In this document: positions 57,164 through 64,000 of the stretch, piece after piece
How the letters are laid out: every line of letters begins with the position of its first letter
Position numbering within the stretch: the first letter of the stretch is position 1
DNA from: Nesterenkonia halotolerans
GTDB lineage: Bacteria > Actinomycetota > Actinomycetes > Actinomycetales > Micrococcaceae
Length of the DNA stretch: 64,000 nt
Reading direction: 5' to 3'
Assembly: GCF_014874065.1 (NCBI RefSeq)
Contig: NZ_JADBEE010000001.1
Span: forward strand, 434,001-498,000
Program-made: the position numbers and the translations under genes
The notes under the pieces: generated by a model
What the model was told of the DNA's origin: nothing
Seen by the model: the letters and a program-made list of their open reading frames with translations, nothing else
The model's database searches: none

Positions 57164-57663
57164 GCCCTGTGGCGCCATCCCTCCGCGATCTCCTGACGCA
57201 GAGCCACGTCGTACCGACGACCCAGAGCAACAGTGGCCATGCCGGCCACCGATGCGGGCAGGAGCAACCAGACCTCTGGGATGCCTATCAGCTTGAATGC
57301 CAGAACAGCGATGAAAGCTCCCACGAGCACCCCCACCGAGATCAGGAGCAGACGCCTGCTGCGCGGACCCGCGGGCTGGGTCGTGGCCAGGCCATGGCGT
57401 CGACTGTATGAGTGCATCACCAGCGGTATCGCAAGAATTCCGAGAACGACCAGCGTGCTGGCGGCAGGCTGCGGCAGCGCCTGCGCTCCGACGGTCAACG
57501 CCACGATCGCTCCGAGCGCTGCGTGGTACCACCACGGCGTGATCACCCGCTCCGCGAGATTCGCGCTGTCGCGATCCAGGTCCGAGAGGGCATTCAACGC
57601 GTCGGCTGGCGCGAGCGGGTCGTGGGATTCAGAGTGGCTGGGACGCACAGAATGATTTGCCAT
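57160..57663 (-). CDS. Membrane protein co-encoded with the winged-helix regulator
   Basis: 167 residues from ATG 57663; the extension to 57741 passes through the promoter. About 45 polar residues, then four hydrophobic segments (roughly WWYHAALGAIVALTVGAQAL, TLVVLGILAIPLVMH, LLLISVGVLVGAFIAVLAFKL, VWLLLPASVAGMATVAL), then a charged tail. TATAGT stands seven bases before the ATG, with TTACCC at -35 distance (17-base spacer). No enzyme motif. Proposed partner of the HTH protein. Confidence 0.85.
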   Translation of the reverse strand: MANHSVRPSHSESHDPLAPADALNALSDLDRDSANLAERVITPWWYHAALGAIVALTVGAQALPQPAASTLVVLGILAIPLVMHSYSRRHGLATTQPAGPRSRRLLLISVGVLVGAFIAVLAFKLIGIPEVWLLLPASVAGMATVALGRRYDVALRQEIAEGWRHRA

Positions 57664-57670
57664 AGTGGCA

Positions 57671-57676
57671 ACTATA
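57671..57676 (-). promoter_or_regulatory. -10 box (TATAGT) of a leaderless transcript
   Basis: TATAGT on the minus strand, seven bases, ATG 57663; TTACCC 17 bases further upstream. Confidence 0.65.
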
Positions 57677-57773
57677 CGTGTGACTTGCCGGATGGGTAAC
57701 TCATTGAAGTCCGAGGCCGCATATCTGGTCCACATGGGCACCGCTCCCCCGGCCCGGCAAGTTTGCCGAGTGC

Positions 57774-57779
57774 CATACT
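57774..57779 (+). promoter_or_regulatory. -10 box (CATACT) of a leaderless transcript
   Basis: CATACT, seven bases, ATG 57787; the same hexamer precedes the gene at 42896. Confidence 0.5.
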
Positions 57780-57786
57780 GAGCGGC

Positions 57787-58335
57787 ATGGAACTCAAGGG
57801 CATGTACTCCGCAGCTGAGTTCTGGGCCCTCATGCGAGGATTCGACGATCAGGTCCGGGAGTCATTGGCACATCGGCCCGCCTTCGCACCCGCAGACTGG
57901 TCAGGCTCACGGGCCCTGGGCGAGTGGTCATTCGGCGCTGGGAACCGGACGTTGGTGCATGGCGATCCTGAAAATGGCCGACCCTGCGTCACTGTCCTCG
58001 TGAGTTCCCGCGCTGGCCGAGAAGCAGCGCGTGAGTTGTGGGTGAACAGAAGCGGCCCGTCCAAGGACAAGGCGGAACATGCATTGCGGCGCCTGGAATT
58101 TGAAGCTCAGGCACCTGTGCAGAGACCTATCGCCATCGACGGCGCGGTCCTCGAGTTCGACGTGTGGGAGGACGAGTCACGCTGGTGGGCCGCTGTGAGC
58201 CGTCCTGGATACGGGATCGCAGTTGAGGCCCGCAATATTGACCCGGCCGGAGTGAGCCTGGTGAGCGTGGATGACCTCGAGCCCTACATCGCTGGACGCA
58301 ACCAACGCATCAAGGAGCAGCGCGGAGAGACCTAG
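57787..58335 (+). CDS. Hypothetical protein, 182 residues
   Basis: Begins MELKGMYSAAEFWALMRGFDD; no signal peptide or membrane helix. A central HALRRLEFEAQAPVQRP and the Trp-rich FDVWEDESRWWAAVSRPGYGIAVEA suggest an alpha/beta protein. No family recognised. It is transcribed divergently from the membrane-protein/HTH operon and lies between the two copies of the 64-bp repeat. Confidence 0.65.
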   Translation: MELKGMYSAAEFWALMRGFDDQVRESLAHRPAFAPADWSGSRALGEWSFGAGNRTLVHGDPENGRPCVTVLVSSRAGREAARELWVNRSGPSKDKAEHALRRLEFEAQAPVQRPIAIDGAVLEFDVWEDESRWWAAVSRPGYGIAVEARNIDPAGVSLVSVDDLEPYIAGRNQRIKEQRGET

Positions 58336-58380
58336 GCTCTGCGCCCATCACCAGATGATCAGCCGGCGCCACCGGCGAAG

Positions 58381-58444
58381 AATCGTAGAGCTGATGAAAA
58401 GTCGTAGCGCTATAGCTCGACGATTTGCTAAAGCTCTACGATAA
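58381..58444. repeat. 64-bp four-box palindromic element, copy 2
   Basis: 63/64 identical to copy 1 (the only change is A at 58431 for G at 56810), same orientation, 1621 bases apart. It lies 45 bases after the stop of the orphan gene and before the FNT gene's 3' end. Flanks on the right hold a 13-base direct repeat GGCGCCGGGTGGG. Confidence 0.9.
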
Positions 58445-58450
58445 TCACCC

Positions 58451-58479
58451 GGCGCCGGGTGGGCAGGGCGCCGGGTGGG
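58451..58479. repeat. Short tandem repeat GGCGCCGGGTGGG
   Basis: Two exact 13-base copies at 58451-58463 and 58467-58479 immediately right of copy 2 of the 64-bp element; its left flank (58363-58379) contains the related GGCGCCACCGGCG. Confidence 0.7.
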
Positions 58480-58487
58480 GAGGGCGC

Positions 58488-58506
58488 GGGAGCCAAGAGC
58501 GCTCCC
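58488..58506 (-). terminator. Weak hairpin at the 3' end of the FNT gene
   Basis: GGGAGC-CAAGAGC-GCTCCC six bases beyond the stop at 58512; no T-run. Terminator role uncertain. Confidence 0.35.
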
Positions 58507-58511
58507 CTCCC

Positions 58512-59348
58512 CTACTCGCCGCGGGCGGCGTCGGGATCTTCCGGTGAGGCGCGGCGTCGTCGTTCCACGAGCTCTTTGGTGCGGACCAGGCGAAGCGCCG
58601 TCACCAGGCCGACGCCGCCGAGGATGTTGAACAGCAGGGTGAATCCGAACCAGGTGAGCCACTCCAAGAACGGGATGTCCGCGCCGGTCTGCATCGCACC
58701 GAAGATCAGCAGCGAATCCAGGATCGAATGGAAGAGCTGGAGCCCGGCCAGCAGGAAGCCTGCGCCCACTGCCGCGATGATCCTCGCCGGATCGGAATCG
58801 GTGCCCTGCTGCATGCGCGTCAGCAGCGTGATGATCATTCCACCCAGAATCGCCAGAGACATGGTCTGCAGTGAAAAGGGTGCGTCGAGGAAATGGGCGG
58901 CGGATTCCCTCACCGTGGATTCCCATTCCGGGAAGGCCTGCATCACCAGCCACATGAAGACCCAGCCGCCGACCAGGTTCGCCACGAGCGTGCCGCCCCA
59001 GAGCTTGCACAGCTGGACGATGCTGCCTTCTCGCGAGACCACCGCGGCGATCGGCATGAGGAAGTCCTCGGTGAACAGCTCGCTGTGGGCGAGCAGGATC
59101 GCGACCAGTCCGATGCCGAAGGCCAAGCCGGCCAGCAGATGATTGTCGGTCTCGTGCAGCACAGCCAAGTAGGCCATCACACCGAGGCCGACCTCCATGC
59201 CTCCGAAGAGCCCGGTGATGAGCATCGCCCGGAAGGTCCGCTGCAGCCGCTCGGCACCCTCATGCACGGTGTTGTCGAAGGACTCCTGCAGCTCTTCTTC
59301 GACGGGAGTGTCGTTGTCGCCCAGCTCCCTGCGCCGTTCCTCGCTCAT
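58512..59348 (-). CDS. Formate/nitrite transporter-family (FNT-like) membrane protein
   Basis: 278 residues, six to seven membrane helices after a polar N-terminus of ~40. Family segments: GLFGGMEVGLGVMAYLAVL, LAFGIGLVAILLAHSELFTEDFLMP, KLWGGTLVANLVGGWVF, and GAGFLLAGLQLFHSILDSLLIFGAM. The divergent actinobacterial FNT branch is meant; transported anion is unknown. GGAG lies seven bases before ATG 59348. Two 10-base direct repeats CAGCGCCTGA (59375 and 59404) lie upstream. Confidence 0.88.
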   Translation of the reverse strand: MSEERRRELGDNDTPVEEELQESFDNTVHEGAERLQRTFRAMLITGLFGGMEVGLGVMAYLAVLHETDNHLLAGLAFGIGLVAILLAHSELFTEDFLMPIAAVVSREGSIVQLCKLWGGTLVANLVGGWVFMWLVMQAFPEWESTVRESAAHFLDAPFSLQTMSLAILGGMIITLLTRMQQGTDSDPARIIAAVGAGFLLAGLQLFHSILDSLLIFGAMQTGADIPFLEWLTWFGFTLLFNILGGVGLVTALRLVRTKELVERRRRASPEDPDAARGE

Positions 59349-59441
59349 GTCATGTCTCCGCAGTCAGTAGGTTCCAGCGCCTGATAGCAGTGAGTCTAGT
59401 GTTCAGCGCCTGAGCTGCTGACCTTCCGGAGAGGAACACGA

Positions 59442-59475
59442 CAGCGGGCCCCGGTCACATGACCAGGGCCCGCTG
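59442..59475 (-). terminator. Strong hairpin, terminator of the SDR gene at 59513
   Basis: CAGCGGGCCC-C-GGTC-ACAT-GACC-A-GGGCCCGCTG: 10 outer and 4 inner pairs. On the minus strand it is followed by TCGTGTTCC, so it ends the SDR transcript. Confidence 0.75.
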
Positions 59476-59512
59476 GGGTGAGGCGACGGAACTCGTCGAG
59501 CTGCTGCGTGAA

Positions 59513-60178
59513 CTACTGATCCATGGGTTCGGCGAACACGCGGAACTCGTTGCGCCCCGCGTGCATGGCCCAGAGCTTCTCGGCCAGAACCTGGGGGTCC
59601 TTGTTCTCGCTGCCCTCGGTGATCTGTCCGGGAATGATCAGCTGGCCGACGTGGATGTTCTCCTCCGCCAGCTCATCGTGCAGCATCTGGGCGAAGGCGC
59701 TCTCGCCGGCGAAGGAGATGGAGGTTCCTGCGACCTTCGCGCTGGGGCGCGCACCACTGCCGCCGTTGATGAACAGCACCGTGCCGCGGCCCAGGGCACG
59801 CATGCCCTGCAGCACCTGATGCGTTGCTGCCACGGGGCCGTAGATGGAGAACTCCACCGCACCCTCGAGATCCTGAGCTGTGGTCTCTAGCAGCGGGCGC
59901 AGGAATTCCTTCTGCGGCAGCGGGCTGTAGGTAATGACCTCGATGGGTCCCAGTTCCTGCACGGCCTTGTCCAGAGCCTCGGTCAAGCTCCGGGTGTCCC
60001 GCACATTGGCTTCGAAGCCTCGGGCGGTGAAGCCCTCGGCGTTGAGCTCTTCGGCGAAGGCGTCCACGCGCTCCTGGCTGCGGGAGATCAGTGCGAGGCT
60101 GAAACCTTCGCGGCCGAATCGACGTGCCACAGCGGCTCCCAGGCCGCGTCCTGCTCCAATAAGTGCAACGGTAGTCAT
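59513..60178 (-). CDS. SDR-family NAD(P)-dependent oxidoreductase
   Basis: 221 residues. Cofactor motif VALIGAGRGLGAAVARRFGREG with ISRSQERVD (Arg after the second strand favours NADPH); the NNAG motif is altered (EVITYSPLPQKEF) and the usual YxxxK active site is degraded: the segment is SISFAGESAFAQML, without the catalytic Tyr. It may therefore be a non-catalytic or divergent SDR. GGAAGGA precedes ATG 60178. Confidence 0.85.
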   Translation of the reverse strand: MTTVALIGAGRGLGAAVARRFGREGFSLALISRSQERVDAFAEELNAEGFTARGFEANVRDTRSLTEALDKAVQELGPIEVITYSPLPQKEFLRPLLETTAQDLEGAVEFSIYGPVAATHQVLQGMRALGRGTVLFINGGSGARPSAKVAGTSISFAGESAFAQMLHDELAEENIHVGQLIIPGQITEGSENKDPQVLAEKLWAMHAGRNEFRVFAEPMDQ

Positions 60179-60201
60179 ATGCGTCCTTCCGTGAAGTCAC
60201 C

Positions 60202-60227
60202 GACTCGATACCTCGCGGAGTCGAGTC
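60202..60227. promoter_or_regulatory. Dyad GACTCGA-N12-TCGAGTC in the SDR/alkA gap
   Basis: Perfect 7-base arms with a 12-base centre, between divergent SDR and alkA genes, closer to the SDR start. Candidate operator; binder unknown. Confidence 0.45.
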
Positions 60228-60341
60228 TGTCGTCATTCTGTGCCCAGGCACTTTCCGTGCCGGGCGCTCTGCGCACAACCACCCACGGCCAGGTCCGATT
60301 CCCGCTAGCTTTCTATCGGGGCAGACTGTGAAATAGAGCAT

Positions 60342-62003
60342 ATGGAGCAGAGCGAGGACTTCGACCGGCGCTACCGGGCTGTGCAATCGCGGGATCGCCG
60401 CTTCGACGGGCAGTTCTACACGGCCGTTTCCTCCACGAAGATCTACTGCCGTCCCTCCTGCCCGGCACAGACCCCCAAGCCGGAGAACGTCACCTTCTTC
60501 TCCACCTCTGCTGCTGCCCATGAGCACGGCTACCGCGCGTGCAAACGCTGCCTGCCCGATGCCACCCCGGGGACCCCGGAATGGAACATCCGGCAGGACC
60601 TCGCGGGGCGTGCCATGCGGCTGATCCGGGAAGGCGCCATGAACGACGGCGGGGTGGGGACCCTGAGCGACCGGCTGGGGTACAGCAGCCGTCACCTGCA
60701 CCGCACACTCACCGCAGAACTGGGCGCGGGCCCCCTCGCCCTGGCCCGAGCGCACCGGATGCATCTGGCACGCAGCCTGTTGGTCAGCACCCAGATGTCG
60801 ATCACCGATATCGCCTTCGCCTCAGGCTTCTCCTCGGTGCGGCAGTTCAACGAGACGGCATCCACGCTCTTCGGTGCCGCGCCGCGGGAGATCCGCCAGC
60901 GTGCCCATAGATCGTCGAAAGTTGCGCAGAGACCTCCGGTCGGCCATAAAGTGGCAGATGCCGGGCCACGGCTCTCGCTGCGACTGGCCCTGCCGGTGCG
61001 CGAGCCCTTCGATGCTGTGGAGGTCTTCCGCTTCCTGGATGAGCGCGCGATCCCCGGTGTTGAAGCCACCCAGCTCGACGGCGAGGCGCTCGTCTACGCC
61101 CGCACGCTGCGTCTGACCCACGGGCCCGCCGCCATCGAAGTCCCCGACACTGAGGTCTCCTCCACGCTGGACGGTGGCGATTCCTCGACCAAGGCGCGCC
61201 GGTGGCAGCTGCAGCTCGATTGTGAGCTGAGCTCCTTCGCGGACATCCCGGCGGCCGTCGCGGTGGCTCGCCGGATCTTTGACCTCGACGCCGACCCGCA
61301 GGCCGTGGTGGCGGCGCTCTCCGCTGACCCCGCCCTTGCGCCCTGGGTGAGAGAGTCGCCCGGTCTGCGGATGCCGGGCACCGCGGACGGGCCCGAATAC
61401 CTGATCCGCGCGATCGTGGGTCAGCAGATCTCCGTGGTCGCGGCACGCACCCAGCTGACTCGGCTGGTCGACGTGCTGGGCACCCCGCTCGTCTCCTCTT
61501 TCACCGGGCTCTCCCGGTTGTTCCCCACCCCGGAGGAGATTCTTGCCGGGGTGCCGGAACCCCCTTCACGGAAAGGACCTGGTCCTCATGCGGCGCTGGA
61601 CCCTGAGCGTCCGCTGCGGCTCCCCGCCCGGTCCATCTCCACGGTGCGGGTCGCCGCCCAGGCCCTGGCCAGCGGAGAGCTGCAGCTGCACCAGGGCGCA
61701 GACACCCGGGCGCTGCATGACCAGCTCACCGCTATGCCCGGGATCGGGCAATGGACCGCCTCCTATCTGATGCTGCGGGTGCTGGGCGATCCGGATGTGT
61801 GGATGACCGGCGACGTCGTCCTGCTCACCGGGGCCAAGAAGCTTGGACTTCTGGACCCCGAACTGAACAAGGCAGCCGCTCACCGCGCGCTGCAGACCCA
61901 CGCGCAACGGTGGTCTCCGTGGCGCTCCTATGCCGCGATGTACCTCTGGAAAGCCGCAGCGCAGCATGCCGCTGATCAGCCCCGAAAGGACCCCAGCTCA
62001 TGA
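60342..62003 (+). CDS. alkA: Ada-type regulator fused to 3-methyladenine DNA glycosylase (AlkA)
   Basis: 553 residues in four parts. Residues ~8-80: Ada zinc domain with Cys36, Cys40, Cys67, Cys70 (YCRPSC, RACKRC), where Cys36 would accept a methyl group from phosphotriesters. ~85-190: AraC HTH (LGYSSRHLHRTLTAELG, ITDIAFASGFSSVRQFNETAST). ~210-330: AlkA N-terminal fold. ~330-545: HhH-GPD glycosylase with HhH loop LTAMPGIGQWTASYLML and catalytic Asp491 in WMTGDVVLLTGAK. The fusion is known in actinobacteria (mycobacterial AlkA) and both senses and repairs alkylation. Stop overlaps ogt (ATGA). Confidence 0.96.
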   Translation: MEQSEDFDRRYRAVQSRDRRFDGQFYTAVSSTKIYCRPSCPAQTPKPENVTFFSTSAAAHEHGYRACKRCLPDATPGTPEWNIRQDLAGRAMRLIREGAMNDGGVGTLSDRLGYSSRHLHRTLTAELGAGPLALARAHRMHLARSLLVSTQMSITDIAFASGFSSVRQFNETASTLFGAAPREIRQRAHRSSKVAQRPPVGHKVADAGPRLSLRLALPVREPFDAVEVFRFLDERAIPGVEATQLDGEALVYARTLRLTHGPAAIEVPDTEVSSTLDGGDSSTKARRWQLQLDCELSSFADIPAAVAVARRIFDLDADPQAVVAALSADPALAPWVRESPGLRMPGTADGPEYLIRAIVGQQISVVAARTQLTRLVDVLGTPLVSSFTGLSRLFPTPEEILAGVPEPPSRKGPGPHAALDPERPLRLPARSISTVRVAAQALASGELQLHQGADTRALHDQLTAMPGIGQWTASYLMLRVLGDPDVWMTGDVVLLTGAKKLGLLDPELNKAAAHRALQTHAQRWSPWRSYAAMYLWKAAAQHAADQPRKDPSS

Positions 62004-62581
62004 CCCTGCTCGACACACCCCTGCGCCACCTCACGCTGCACACACCCGACGGCCCTTTCAGTATGATCGCGGATGAGACCGACGTGCTGGCCTCTGGATG
62101 GACCGCGGAGATCAACGAGCTGCTCAGCCTGATCCACCCGCAGCTGCGCGGAGGCATCGCGCAGACCAGTCAGGTCCCGGAGGACGACCGACACCCGGTG
62201 CTCACCCAGGCGCAACAGGCGGTGGAGGCCTATTACTCCGGGGACCTCACCGCAGTGGACCGCGTGCCGGTGCGTCAACGCTCAGGACCCTTCCGGGAAC
62301 ACGCATGGGCCGCCCTTCGAGAGGTCAGCCCCGGGCAGCCGGTCAGCTACGCCGAGTACGCGCAGCGGGCAGGCAGTCCGGCGGCGATCCGGGCGGCGGC
62401 GGGAGCGTGTGCGAAGAACGCGGCTGCGCTGTTCGTGCCCTGTCACCGGATCATCCGGACCGACGGCGGGCTCGGCGGCTTCCGCTACGGGGTGGAGATC
62501 AAGCAGAGCCTGCTGCAGCGGGAAGCTGTCCCGGCACCGTCTCCCCGCGCAGATCCCAGGCTCGCGTCGCCTGCACGGTGA
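62000..62581 (+). CDS. ogt: Methylated-DNA-protein-cysteine methyltransferase
   Basis: 193 residues. Acceptor Cys148 in the PCHRI motif (ALFVPCHRIIRTDGGLGGFRYG), preceded by the Arg-finger HTH (PVSYAEYAQRAGSPAAIRAAAGACAKN). It removes methyl groups from O6-methylguanine and is consumed. The C-terminus of ~20 residues is rich in Pro/Ala/Arg and overlaps the 3' end of dnaE2 by 83 bases on the other strand. Translationally coupled to alkA, hence one alkylation-response operon. Confidence 0.96.
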   Translation: MTLLDTPLRHLTLHTPDGPFSMIADETDVLASGWTAEINELLSLIHPQLRGGIAQTSQVPEDDRHPVLTQAQQAVEAYYSGDLTAVDRVPVRQRSGPFREHAWAALREVSPGQPVSYAEYAQRAGSPAAIRAAAGACAKNAAALFVPCHRIIRTDGGLGGFRYGVEIKQSLLQREAVPAPSPRADPRLASPAR

Positions 62582-64000
62582 CCGCCCGGGGTCCGGTGCG
62601 CCGGATGGTGCCCTCGGCCATGAGCACCTTCGCTGCAAAGAGACATTCACCGGTGTTGTACTGGGCCTCCTCGAAGAAGCTCAGGTCCACGCAGCCGGTG
62701 CCGTCATCGAGGGTGATGAACACGACCCGTTTGCCCGAGGCCATCGGCGGGGTCTGCGTGGCCACACGGATCCCCGCCACCCGCACGGTGGCGCCATTGC
62801 GCAGCGAGAGCAGCTGCTCGGCGAAGGTCGCGCCCGCTGCCTCGAGCACCGGGCGGTGGATCTCCATCACGTGACCACTGGTGTCCAGCGAAGTCAGGTC
62901 CAGCTCGGTGGTGACGATCTCGCGGGCCTGCAGCTCCCCCGCCCCGGTGGGCATATTGGCGATCTCCACATCCTCGATGGGCAGGGAGAGCTGGCCCTGG
63001 ACCTGGCGGGCCGGCGGCTTCTTGCCGAATTCGAGGTTGGTGGACTCCACCCACTGGATCAGGTCCTTGCGGCCCTTGCGCCCCTCGGGCAGCAGGCAGT
63101 CCAGGGCGCCGACCTTGACCAGGTCGCGCAGCGTGGAGCGCTTCAACCGGGGACGATCCCGCAGATCCGCCAGCGAGGAGAAGGGCTGCTCCGCCTCGAT
63201 GCGGCGCAGCTCGGTCTTGGAGATCCCCTTCAGCCCGTTCAGCGACATCCGGATTCCCCACACCGGCAACCCCGCCACGGAGGTGGCCTCCACGTGATAG
63301 CTGCTGGTGGAGCGGTTGACGTCCATCGGCAGCAGCGGGATCCCGAGCCGGCGCGCCTCGGAGACCAGCAGCCGCAGCGGGTACATGCCGGGATCATGTT
63401 CGAACAGGCCGCAGAGGAAGTGGGCGGGGTGATGGGTCTTCAGCCAGGCCGACTGGTAGGTGGGCACGGCGAAGGCGGCTCCGTGGGCCTTGCAGAATCC
63501 GAAGCTGCCGAAGCTGAGCAGGATCTCCCAGACCCGGTCGATCACCGCGGCGGAATAGTTTCGCTTGGCGGTCTCCTCGCGGAAGAAGATCTCCACCGGT
63601 CCCGACTTGTCCTTGCTCATCGCTCGGCGCAGCTCATCGGCCACGTCGAGGCCGCAGTCGGTCATCGTGTCGAAGATCCGCAGCACCTGTTCGTGGAAGA
63701 CCACTACGCCGTAGGTCTCATCCAGGATCGGGGCCAGGTCGGGGTGCGGGTAGCCCACCTCCTCATAACCGTGGCGACGTTCCAGGTAGGGCTTGACCAT
63801 GCCCGAGCCCATGGGGCCGGGACGGAAGAGCGAGATGTCGACCACCAGGTCATTGAGGGTCTCGGGGACCAGCTTGCCGATCAGTTCACGCTGGCCGGGG
63901 CTCTCGATCTGGAAGCAGCCCAGCGTGTGGGTGGACTGGATCATCGCGAAGGTCGCGGGATCGGCATAGTCCACGTCCTTGACCATGTCGATCACCTCAC
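62499..64000 (-). CDS. dnaE2: Error-prone DNA polymerase III alpha-like subunit DnaE2 (5' part outside window)
   Basis: About 500 C-terminal residues are present; the frame is open to the window edge. The palm/fingers end carries LVVDISLFRPGPMGSGMVKPYL, ETYGVVVFHEQVLRI, GFCKAHGAAFAVPTYQSAWLKTHHPAHFLCG and DPGMYPLRLLVSEARRLGIPLLPMDVNRS, then an HhH region and an OB fold with VRVAGIRVATQTPPMASGKRVVFITLDDGTG. This end lacks the tau-binding extension of DnaE1, and the MYP--L segment fits the DnaE2 branch, a translesion enzyme that works with ImuA/ImuB after damage. Convergent with ogt. Confidence 0.93.
   Translation of the reverse strand, partial: EVIDMVKDVDYADPATFAMIQSTHTLGCFQIESPGQRELIGKLVPETLNDLVVDISLFRPGPMGSGMVKPYLERRHGYEEVGYPHPDLAPILDETYGVVVFHEQVLRIFDTMTDCGLDVADELRRAMSKDKSGPVEIFFREETAKRNYSAAVIDRVWEILLSFGSFGFCKAHGAAFAVPTYQSAWLKTHHPAHFLCGLFEHDPGMYPLRLLVSEARRLGIPLLPMDVNRSTSSYHVEATSVAGLPVWGIRMSLNGLKGISKTELRRIEAEQPFSSLADLRDRPRLKRSTLRDLVKVGALDCLLPEGRKGRKDLIQWVESTNLEFGKKPPARQVQGQLSLPIEDVEIANMPTGAGELQAREIVTTELDLTSLDTSGHVMEIHRPVLEAAGATFAEQLLSLRNGATVRVAGIRVATQTPPMASGKRVVFITLDDGTGCVDLSFFEEAQYNTGECLFAAKVLMAEGTIRRTGPRAVTVQATRAWDLRGETVPGQLPAAAGSA

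Noticed and set aside
56760..58444. XerCD/dif or integron attC sites as explanation of the 64-bp elements
   Set aside because: No dif-like 28-mer and no GTTRRRY core site; the internal four-box symmetry is different.
1..64000. Prophage, insertion sequence or CRISPR
   Set aside because: No transposase, integrase, phage structural gene or regularly spaced repeat array was found in either strand.

Overview
The window is high-GC DNA with dense, short-gapped genes, frequent ATGA/GTGA start-stop overlaps and many start codons lying 6-7 bases after a TANNNT box, the pattern of leaderless actinobacterial mRNAs. The order glnE-glnA2-panB-SPOR protein-map-ppgK, the GlnR-type operator before glnA and a TPQ amine oxidase of the Arthrobacter type point to Micrococcales, probably Micrococcaceae (a Nesterenkonia/Arthrobacter relative). 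This assignment is an inference from gene content; no database search was possible. No rRNA, insertion sequence, prophage or CRISPR array was seen. One tRNA (Val, TAC) is present.

Left part (1-16 kb): an amine-catabolism locus (APC permease, AraC and TetR regulators, copper amine oxidase) carries two matching palindromes, TTGAGCGC-NN-GCTCAA, one before araC/permease and one before the oxidase, most simply the operators of the TetR protein. Then come an isochorismatase-fold hydrolase with a pyruvyl-transferase-like protein, a photolyase, a DEAD-box RNA helicase that appears to start at ATT behind a ~200-nt leader, an MBL hydrolase, a flavin-reductase-like protein, a succinate/acetate CoA-transferase overlapping an ASCH-ATP-grasp fusion, and a SatD-like regulator whose own promoter carries repeated dyads.

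Middle (16-41 kb): glnA1 has a textbook four-half-site GlnR box and strong terminator. A LacI-controlled operon follows (lipoprotein, two permeases, GH31 alpha-xylosidase, GH1 beta-glucosidase), suited to import and hydrolysis of xyloglucan fragments such as isoprimeverose. After oxidoreductases (VOC, luciferase-like, DJ-1-like, SDR with divergent MmyB-type regulator), glnE and glnA2 form an operon; GlnE is expected to adenylylate GlnA1. Then panB, a SPOR-like protein, a uronate-dehydrogenase-like gene divergent from an MFS transporter, map and polyphosphate glucokinase.

Right part (41-64 kb): tRNA-Val and small proteins of unknown function, a secreted NlpC/P60 wall hydrolase with a long leader and GTGAC repeats, CinA-like amidase, aldo/keto reductase, DUF1540, a DUF2243-CtaG pair, a second methionine aminopeptidase divergent from a small XRE regulator across a palindrome, and a channel-like protein with a non-canonical filter. 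Two 63/64-identical, four-box palindromic elements (56760-56823 and 58381-58444) bracket a 1.56-kb module of a winged-helix regulator, a membrane protein and an orphan gene. The window ends with DNA repair genes: an Ada-AlkA fusion, ogt and the 3' part of an error-prone dnaE2.
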